NCBI RefSeq assembly: GCF_003633755.1
Contig: NZ_RBIL01000001.1
Location: forward strand, 2,465,426 to 2,529,425
Direction: 5' to 3'
From: Solirubrobacter pauli
Lineage (GTDB): Bacteria; Actinomycetota; Thermoleophilia; Solirubrobacterales; Solirubrobacteraceae
DNA: 64,000 bases
The stretch's first letter is position 1, and each line of letters begins with the position of its first letter. Below the pieces are notes generated by a model. It did no database searches. It was not told the DNA's origin and worked only from the letters and a program-made list of their open reading frames with translations. Shown here one piece after another: positions 59,901 through 64,000 of this stretch. Position numbers and translations under genes: made by a program.

Positions 59901-62012
59901 TTCGACGGGCTCGCCGACGGCACGCATGTGCTGCAGGCCTACGCCACCGACAGCGCCGGCAACGCCGACCCGACGCCGGCCGTGTTCACCTGGGTGGTGG
60001 GCGCGCCGGACGTGGACACGCGGATCGACGCCGGCCCGCCGGCCACGAGCGGCTCGCGGACGGCGACGTTCACCCTGGTGTCCACGGGCGCCGACGGCCT
60101 GCAGTGCCGCCTCGACGGCGGCGCGTGGGAGGCGTGCCGCTCGACCGTGACCTACGAGGGCCTCGCGGACGGCAGCCATCGCTTCGAGGCGCGCGGGCAC
60201 GCGTACAACCGCGGTGACGCCACCCCGGCGGTGTGGGACTGGGTGGTCGACGGGGCGCCGCGCGTGACGATCGCCGACGGCCCGACGCCCCGCAGCGGCG
60301 ACGCCGCGCCCGCCTTCACCGTGCTCGTGGACGATCCGGCCGCTCGCCGCGAGTGCCGGCTCGACGGTGGCGCTTGGGGCTCCTGCGCGGCGACCGTGTC
60401 CACGGCCAACGGCGCGCACGTGCTCGAGGCGCGCGCGACCGACGCGGGCGGCAGGATCGGTGAGGCCGAGCCGTGGCGTTGGACGACCGACCTGTCAGCG
60501 CCGAACACGACCGTCACGAACGCGCCTCCGGCCCGCAACGCGCTGTGGAAGGTCGTCCTGGGCGTCAGCGGCACGGCGACCGCCTCGCGCTTCGAGTGCA
60601 AGATCGACGCGAGCGAGTGGCTGGACTGCAGCCGCGGCAGCTGGCTCATCCAGGAGCTCCTGGAAGGCGAGCACGTGGCGACCGTGCGGGCCGTCAACGC
60701 CTCCGGCACGGCCGACCCGACGCCGGTCGTGCTCCGGTGGACCACCGACGGCACCAAGCCTGACCTCGACCTCGTGCGCCGGTCGCCGGAGTCGACGAAG
60801 CGCCCGACCGCCCGCGTCGACATCAGCGTCGACGACCCGACGGCCACGATCGAGTGTCGCCTCGACAACCGCGGCAGCTGGGTCCCGTGCCGCGGCGGCT
60901 ACACGCCGACCGGGCTGGGCCTCGGGTACCACACGCTGACCGTCCGCGCGACCGACCCGGCCGGCAACCAGACCTGGGACGCCGTCGGCTGGCGCCAGGT
61001 CGAGGACACCCCCGAAGAGACCGAGATCATCTCCGGCCCCCACGTGAGCTGGGGCACCGACGTCCGGTTCGTCGTCGGCGCCACGAGCAGCACGATCAGC
61101 TGCCGCCTCGACGCCGGCGAGTGGGGCGACTGCTCGAGCGGCATGGTCTGGTGCTGCTCCACGATGCCCGGCGGCACCCACACCGTCGAGTTCGCCTCGA
61201 CCGGCCCGGACGGCGACCGCGACGCGACCCCGGCGACCTACACCTGGACCGTCGAGGGCCCGACGCCGACGCCGACGCCGACCGCGACGCCCACCGTCCC
61301 GCCGACGCCCACGCCGACCGCGACGCCGACGCCCACGTCCACACCCACGGCCACGCCGACCGCGACGCCCACGTCGACGCCGTCCGCGACCCCGACGGCC
61401 ACGCCGTCCGCGACCCCGACGGCCACGCCGTCCGCGACCCCGACGGCCACGGCGACGCCCACGCCCACGCCGACCGCGACGCCCACGTCCACGCCGACCG
61501 CGACGCCCACGTCCACGCCGTCCACGACCCCGACGGCCACGCCCACCGCGACGGCCACGTCCACGCCGACGCCGACGGCCACGCCGACCGCGACGCCCAC
61601 CCCCACCCCGACGCCCACGCTCACGCCGTCCCCCACCTCGACCGCCACGCCCGGGCCCTTCGCGACCGCTTCACCCACCCCCGCCCCCGGCCCGTTCTCG
61701 GGCGGCCCGAACGCCTTCCCCACCGAGACCTCGCCGGTCGGCCCGTGGGCGGCCCGGGCGGCAACGGTCGTGCGCAAGACGAAGGCCGGTCATGTGGCCA
61801 AGGTGCGGGTCGCGGCGCCCGCCGCCGGCCGGCTCGAGCTGCGGGTGCTCGACCGGCGCGGCCGCACGCTCGCCCGCGGCGCCGCGACGTTCAAGCGGGC
61901 CGGCCGCCGGACCCTCACGCTCAAGCCGGTGCGCAAGGGCGCCCGCGCGAAGGTCAGCGTGCGCTGGACGCCCAGCTCGGGGCGTACCGAGACGCAGCAG
62001 CGGTCAATCTAG
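56916..62012 (+). CDS. Giant secreted Cys-module protein with Pro-Thr stalk
   Basis: About 1,698 residues. A signal peptide ([17 protein letters not shown]) is followed by a ~380-residue N-terminal part of repeating beta segments, likely a propeller ([17 protein letters not shown] and similar). Residues ~418-1448 hold twelve modules of the form FxCxxDxGxWxxC...LxGLxxGxHxxxVRAxDxxG, each with one Cys pair. Then ~135 residues of PTPTATPT repeats, and a C-terminal ~85-residue basic domain ([21 protein letters not shown]). No LPXTG or membrane anchor. It is probably a cell-surface adhesion or matrix protein displayed on a stalk. ATG and an in-frame GTG three bases earlier are both possible starts. 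Confidence 0.88.
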   Translation: MAPRSVLSAGLAALIVALFAVPAHAQSLRATAIRPVAESVAYGEVAAAPSGSGFIAAWGVESGTAVQLRTLDAAGAPAGPVRTVVLGSQYVSATAVLVVSDALVTVEYDRNTGYRATKVRRLDGTGAVVGSPITVAASGVTDVVRQPDGGLLVASLGGGTPRSVQVQRVAPGGTVGTAVQVATAAPTPYDSVSPSPELADDGAGGAVVTFHDGLKVKVVRVSAAGTAVGAPIELLGETGRRPEIASSPARGEFLVAWEQPNETLIPGAIRAQRLDSTGTPIGAAFDVSSRGIMGDESYGPAVAADVAGWVVARREAGTPYTTDGAEHMVGRLLPYAALANGGPEVALDDGRSDRWGVPSLAAGPQGTLVAWRPVGGPAPPSVRLASAGADPGVAVLDAAPSGVPATRTVELRFHSTRADARFDCVVDEGDWEPCSSPLVLSGLQDRVHSAAVRSVAPGGWVELAPAAATRWRTEAAPPETRITAPPEPAEAQPGIRFEADEAALFDCKLDAGAWGPCSDSTQPLPALTGGFSLRGVPDGPHVFEVRAIDESGRVEPEPARWTFTLDRREPETRIQAGPLTPQDWESNPAFELSSDEPGVRYECRRGDGTYDEWRPCASNQRVSGLFRSVEIRAVDAVGNVDGTPAEWGNGTHSVDTNVATAEGSDRAVVYIAPVDESVTECSIDGEPFWRCPANFVRWDLAQGDHVLRLRSVRFDGVVSDGGGRPFTIKSSIFPIPTIVGAPPAKTTSRSARIAWTRSLPSGSFVCSVDGAPAQTCSSPLTLSGLAVGDHTVRIAGRGPAGEVDVYPEYYHASVSWRVMTPGSTEAPAPKTRAVVPDAAGRSVALAPPRTTITSLPRPWINTRDVELPFTADQAGATFECLVDRGAWAPCTSPLRLTGLSEATHEVQVRATAAGVTGQPDTEVIYIDVTAPDTRISSPMLVDGMRTSLPFARFVIEHRQVGTDEAHAWLNRPLWVRCVLDGVLLGSCPERGETVFFDGLADGTHVLQAYATDSAGNADPTPAVFTWVVGAPDVDTRIDAGPPATSGSRTATFTLVSTGADGLQCRLDGGAWEACRSTVTYEGLADGSHRFEARGHAYNRGDATPAVWDWVVDGAPRVTIADGPTPRSGDAAPAFTVLVDDPAARRECRLDGGAWGSCAATVSTANGAHVLEARATDAGGRIGEAEPWRWTTDLSAPNTTVTNAPPARNALWKVVLGVSGTATASRFECKIDASEWLDCSRGSWLIQELLEGEHVATVRAVNASGTADPTPVVLRWTTDGTKPDLDLVRRSPESTKRPTARVDISVDDPTATIECRLDNRGSWVPCRGGYTPTGLGLGYHTLTVRATDPAGNQTWDAVGWRQVEDTPEETEIISGPHVSWGTDVRFVVGATSSTISCRLDAGEWGDCSSGMVWCCSTMPGGTHTVEFASTGPDGDRDATPATYTWTVEGPTPTPTPTATPTVPPTPTPTATPTPTSTPTATPTATPTSTPSATPTATPSATPTATPSATPTATATPTPTPTATPTSTPTATPTSTPSTTPTATPTATATSTPTPTATPTATPTPTPTPTLTPSPTSTATPGPFATASPTPAPGPFSGGPNAFPTETSPVGPWAARAATVVRKTKAGHVAKVRVAAPAAGRLELRVLDRRGRTLARGAATFKRAGRRTLTLKPVRKGARAKVSVRWTPSSGRTETQQRSI
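58170..61255 (+). repeat. Twelve Cys-pair modules
   Basis: Twelve diverged units, each about 75-95 residues, with a conserved core: aromatic-x-Cys, Asp/Gly, Trp or aliphatic, Cys, then SPLxLxGLxDGxHxxxVRAxDxAG and PAxxxW. The spacing between the two Cys is 8-11 residues. The last unit has an extra CC pair. No two copies are identical, so the repeat is old. Confidence 0.85.
61258..61658 (+). repeat. Pro-Thr low-complexity stalk
   Basis: About 400 bases of CCG/ACG/ACC-rich tandem repeats translating to [15 protein letters not shown]. Multiple short identical blocks (for example PSATPTAT three times) suggest recent expansion by slippage. Confidence 0.92.
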
Positions 62013-62016
62013 ATCC

Positions 62017-62400
62017 ATGCTCGACGACGACGTCCGCGCGCTGCTGCGCGCGCCCAACATCGCGCACCTGGCCACGCTGCTCAAGGACGGGGCGCCGCAC
62101 TCGATCGCCCTGTGGATCGGCGTCGAGGGCGAGCAGATCGCGCTGTTCACGGCGCCGAACGCGCTGAAGGCGCGCAACATGGACCGGGATGCGCGGGTCG
62201 CGATCTCGGTCCACCAGCACGATCGCCCGCTGACGAGCGCGACCATCCGTGGCCGCGTGGTGGACCGCCTCGACGGGGAGCGGGGCTGGGCGATCGTCGA
62301 CCGGATCTCGCAGGACTACCAGGGCGAGCCGTACCCGCGCGACCCCGAGATGGTCGCCTACCTGATCGAACCCGAGCGCGTGAAGTACGAGGCGTACTAG
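62017..62400 (+). CDS. PPOX-class flavin/F420-dependent enzyme
   Basis: A 127-residue split-barrel protein. Family features: LLRAPNIAHLATLLKDGAPHSIALWI at the start, ALKARNMDRDARVAISV, and DPEMVAYLIEPERVKYEAY at the end. Such proteins bind FMN or cofactor F420 and reduce or oxidise small molecules or heme precursors. The frame is open further upstream into the end of the giant gene; the ATG at 62017 fits the family. Nothing in the 160 bases after it looks like a gene. Confidence 0.9.
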   Translation: MLDDDVRALLRAPNIAHLATLLKDGAPHSIALWIGVEGEQIALFTAPNALKARNMDRDARVAISVHQHDRPLTSATIRGRVVDRLDGERGWAIVDRISQDYQGEPYPRDPEMVAYLIEPERVKYEAY

Positions 62401-62561
62401 GGAGCTCGCCGCAGAACACCGGCACACCTCCTGCGGCACATCCGCGGCGCCTCGCGCCACCCGCGATGCTCAACAGGCTGGCGCCCGCCTCCGCTCGTGT
62501 GCGGCCCGAGGCACTGGCGCCTGCACCACATGAGGTGCACCGCACGTTCTCCAGCGAACTC

Positions 62562-63416
62562 CTAGGACTCGCCGCGCAGCCGCCGGGCGAGCCGGTTCAT
62601 CCCGAGCGCCTCGGCGGCCGCCGCGCCCGCTTCGCCGTCGGTCCCACGATCCGCGGGCCGCTCCAGCGGCACGGAGCGCAGCGTCGCGATGTCCCGGAAC
62701 ATCCGCAGCTCGGCGGCCTGCTCGATCAGCGACTTGCGTACCGCCGGCTTCTCGCGGATCGCCCCGAGGATCGCGTGCTCGAGGTCGCCCTTGCGCTGGA
62801 GGATGTCGGCGGCGGTCTTCGCGCCGATGCCCTTCGCGCCCGGCAGGCCGTCCGACGGGTCGCCGCGCAGCGCGATGAAGTCGGGCACCTGCGAGGGGTC
62901 GATGCCGTAGATCTCGCGCACCTGCTCCGGGCCGACCTCGTCCGGCCCCTGCTGGCGCGCCTTCTGCAGCAGGATCGTGACGCTGTCGTTCGCGCACTGG
63001 AACATGTCGCGGTCCGCGGTGAGGATCAGCGACCGCCCGCCGTGCTCGGTCTCCAGCGCGGCGAACGAGCCCATCAGGTCGTCGGCCTCGAGGTCGTCGT
63101 GGCCGAGCACCGTCCAGCCCAGCGCCTCGTAGAGCGCGGGCGCGCGCTCCCACTGCCAGGCGAGGTCCTCGGGCATCTCGGGCCGCGCGGCGTGGTAGTC
63201 CGGGTACGCCTCGACCCGGTAGGACGCCGACTCCTGGCCGAAGCACATCACCACCGCGCGCGGCTGGTACTTCTCGATGCACCACAGGGTCATGTTCACC
63301 GACCCCACGAGCGCGTTGACGGGACGGCCTTCCGCCCCCTTGATCGAGTCGGGCAGGGCGAAGAAGCCGCGGTACAGGAGACCGGGGGTATCGCACAACA
63401 GGAGCGGGGCGGACAC
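62562..63416 (-). CDS. Stand-alone 5'-3' exonuclease (PolI N-terminal domain type)
   Basis: A 284-residue flap nuclease. Metal-binding acids are in LLCDTPGLLYR, DDLEADDLMGS and LTADRDMFQ; the helix-hairpin-helix DNA-binding motif is LPGAKGIGAKTAADIL. It resembles the 5'-nuclease domain of DNA polymerase I but no polymerase follows, so it is an ExoIX/separate-exo type used in primer removal or repair. GTG start without a Shine-Dalgarno sequence, 23 bases from the divergent MaoC gene. Confidence 0.93.
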   Translation of the reverse strand: MSAPLLLCDTPGLLYRGFFALPDSIKGAEGRPVNALVGSVNMTLWCIEKYQPRAVVMCFGQESASYRVEAYPDYHAARPEMPEDLAWQWERAPALYEALGWTVLGHDDLEADDLMGSFAALETEHGGRSLILTADRDMFQCANDSVTILLQKARQQGPDEVGPEQVREIYGIDPSQVPDFIALRGDPSDGLPGAKGIGAKTAADILQRKGDLEHAILGAIREKPAVRKSLIEQAAELRMFRDIATLRSVPLERPADRGTDGEAGAAAAEALGMNRLARRLRGES

Positions 63417-63423
63417 GGCGGGA

Positions 63424-63431
63424 AGTATGGT
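63424..63431. promoter_or_regulatory. Overlapping divergent -10 elements (exonuclease / MaoC gene)
   Basis: AGTATGGT reads TATGGT toward the MaoC gene (eight bases before its ATG) and CATACT toward the exonuclease gene (seven bases before its GTG). Both genes lack a Shine-Dalgarno sequence. Confidence 0.5.
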
Positions 63432-63439
63432 GCCCGGCC

Positions 63440-63895
63440 ATGCGGACGATCACCGGACTCGACGAGCTCAAGGCCGCGGAGGGCGAGGTCCTCGGCACCT
63501 CCGACTGGCACGAGGTGACGCAGAAGGACGTGGACACGTTCGCCGACGTGACCGGCGACCACCAGTGGATCCACGTCGACCCGGATCGCGCGAAGGACAC
63601 GCCGTTCGGCGGCACGATCGCGCACGGCTACCTCACGCTCAGCCTCGGCCCCGCGCTCAACAACCAGGTCTTCGCGCTCGAGGGCTTCGCCTTCGCGCTC
63701 AACTACGGCCTCAACAAGGTGCGCTTCCCGGCGCCCGTGCCGGTGCCGTCGAAGGTCCGCGCCAGCCCGAAGCTCAAGGAGATCACCGACGTCCCCGGCG
63801 GTGCGCAGTGCGTCTTCGAGGTGACCTTCGAGCGCGAAGGCGGTGACAAGCCGGTCTGCGTCGCCGAGACCGTCGTCCGCGTCTACACCGGTTAG
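63440..63895 (+). CDS. MaoC family (R)-specific enoyl-CoA hydratase
   Basis: A 151-residue single hot-dog-fold hydratase. The catalytic Asp/His pair lies in DVTGDHQWIHVDPDRAK, followed by FGGTIAHGYLTLSL, the MaoC signature. It hydrates trans-2-enoyl-CoA to (R)-3-hydroxyacyl-CoA in fatty-acid or polyhydroxyalkanoate metabolism. It starts at ATG on a probable leaderless mRNA. Its stop overlaps that of the convergent partial gene. Confidence 0.93.
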   Translation: MRTITGLDELKAAEGEVLGTSDWHEVTQKDVDTFADVTGDHQWIHVDPDRAKDTPFGGTIAHGYLTLSLGPALNNQVFALEGFAFALNYGLNKVRFPAPVPVPSKVRASPKLKEITDVPGGAQCVFEVTFEREGGDKPVCVAETVVRVYTG

Positions 63896-64000
63896 CCGAT
63901 GCGCACGGCGGGGCCGTACGCCCCGCCGACGACCGCACGGTACGTGCCCGGCGTGGCCGTCGGCCAGCGGTAGGCGCCGCGCCGCGTCTTCGTCGTGCCG
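63892..64000 (-). CDS. C-terminal end of an unidentified, probably exported protein
   Basis: The last 35 codons of a gene that continues beyond the window, read as GTTKTRRGAYRWPTATPG, then TYRAVVGGAYGPAVRIG and stop. The Thr/Gly/Tyr-rich composition resembles Ig-like or carboxypeptidase-regulatory-like surface domains ending in a strand TYRAVV. Too short for a family assignment. Confidence 0.6.
   Translation of the reverse strand, partial: GTTKTRRGAYRWPTATPGTYRAVVGGAYGPAVRIG
63907..63927 (+). terminator. Hairpin after the MaoC gene
   Basis: Eight-bp arms GGCGGGGC / GCCCCGCC with a five-base loop, 12 bases past the MaoC stop. It lies within the coding end of the convergent gene, so it may simply be coding; no T-tract. 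Confidence 0.35.

Noticed and set aside
61258-61658. Dense short tandem repeats considered as a CRISPR array or non-coding satellite
   Set aside because: There are no unique spacers and the period keeps the reading frame of a secreted protein; it is a coding Pro-Thr stalk.

Overview
The window is a very GC-rich (over 70% by eye), gene-dense stretch of an Actinomycetota chromosome. The gene set (CcmABC-type cytochrome c maturation beside hemA, methylmalonyl-CoA epimerase, FtsH/ClpP relatives, many secreted proteins with a Cys-pair module, frequent GTG/TTG starts) suggests a soil Thermoleophilia such as Solirubrobacterales. That placement is inferred from gene style, not from a phylogenetic marker. 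I see no tRNA, rRNA, CRISPR array, insertion sequence or origin. The longest gene-free stretch is about 250 bases (45361-45607).

Layout. 1-1600: the last two ATPase genes of a peptide ABC importer. 1600-6900: an HTH-Clp-N protein that appears to start at ATA, a 3-hydroxybutyrate-dehydrogenase-like SDR, an ArsR/SRPBCC pair divergent from clpP across a control region with two matching palindromes, then a reverse operon of a thioredoxin-like protein, galT, dtd and an unknown gene. 7000-14500: a helicase with a very long basic repeat tail, an SDR, and two genes that look like a split GTPase-associated (GAP1-like) protein. 14480-22891: a reverse operon of eleven tightly packed genes joining tetrapyrrole synthesis (precorrin-2 dehydrogenase, hemA, hemC, cobA-hemD fusion), cytochrome c maturation (ccmA, B, C, D), a mogA-like gene, a SAM hydrolase and birA.

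22900-46900 is the most interesting part. A FadR-type regulator, a DapA-family lyase, a 4-hydroxyproline epimerase, a PucR-type regulator, a complete oligopeptide ABC importer, a secreted M6 metalloprotease, a secreted X-Pro peptidase (S15), and three genes matching the subunits of a heteromeric D-hydroxyproline dehydrogenase (FAD/[2Fe-2S] protein, small [2Fe-2S] protein, DAO-type flavoprotein) lie together. I read this as a locus that digests proline/hydroxyproline-rich protein such as collagen outside the cell, imports the peptides and oxidises hydroxyproline towards 2-oxoglutarate. The final semialdehyde dehydrogenase is not present; the only aldehyde-dehydrogenase-like gene has lost both catalytic residues. 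TerC, HD-GYP, a small membrane protein and thioredoxin-like lipoprotein genes are interspersed.

46800-64000: rarA, a chromate transporter, an M20 peptidase, a DUF1385 protein, a short FtsH-like protease, a lipid/diacylglycerol kinase, methylmalonyl-CoA epimerase, PAP2 phosphatase, ychF, a cupin, a degenerate GGDEF protein, a ~1,700-residue secreted protein with twelve Cys-pair modules and a Pro-Thr stalk, a PPOX flavoenzyme, a 5'-3' exonuclease, a MaoC hydratase and the tail of a further gene.

A recurring control theme is visible: many genes lack a Shine-Dalgarno sequence and instead have a TAnnnT-type -10 hexamer 5-10 bases before the start codon (leaderless mRNA signature), and four divergent gene pairs share overlapping, back-to-back -10 elements.
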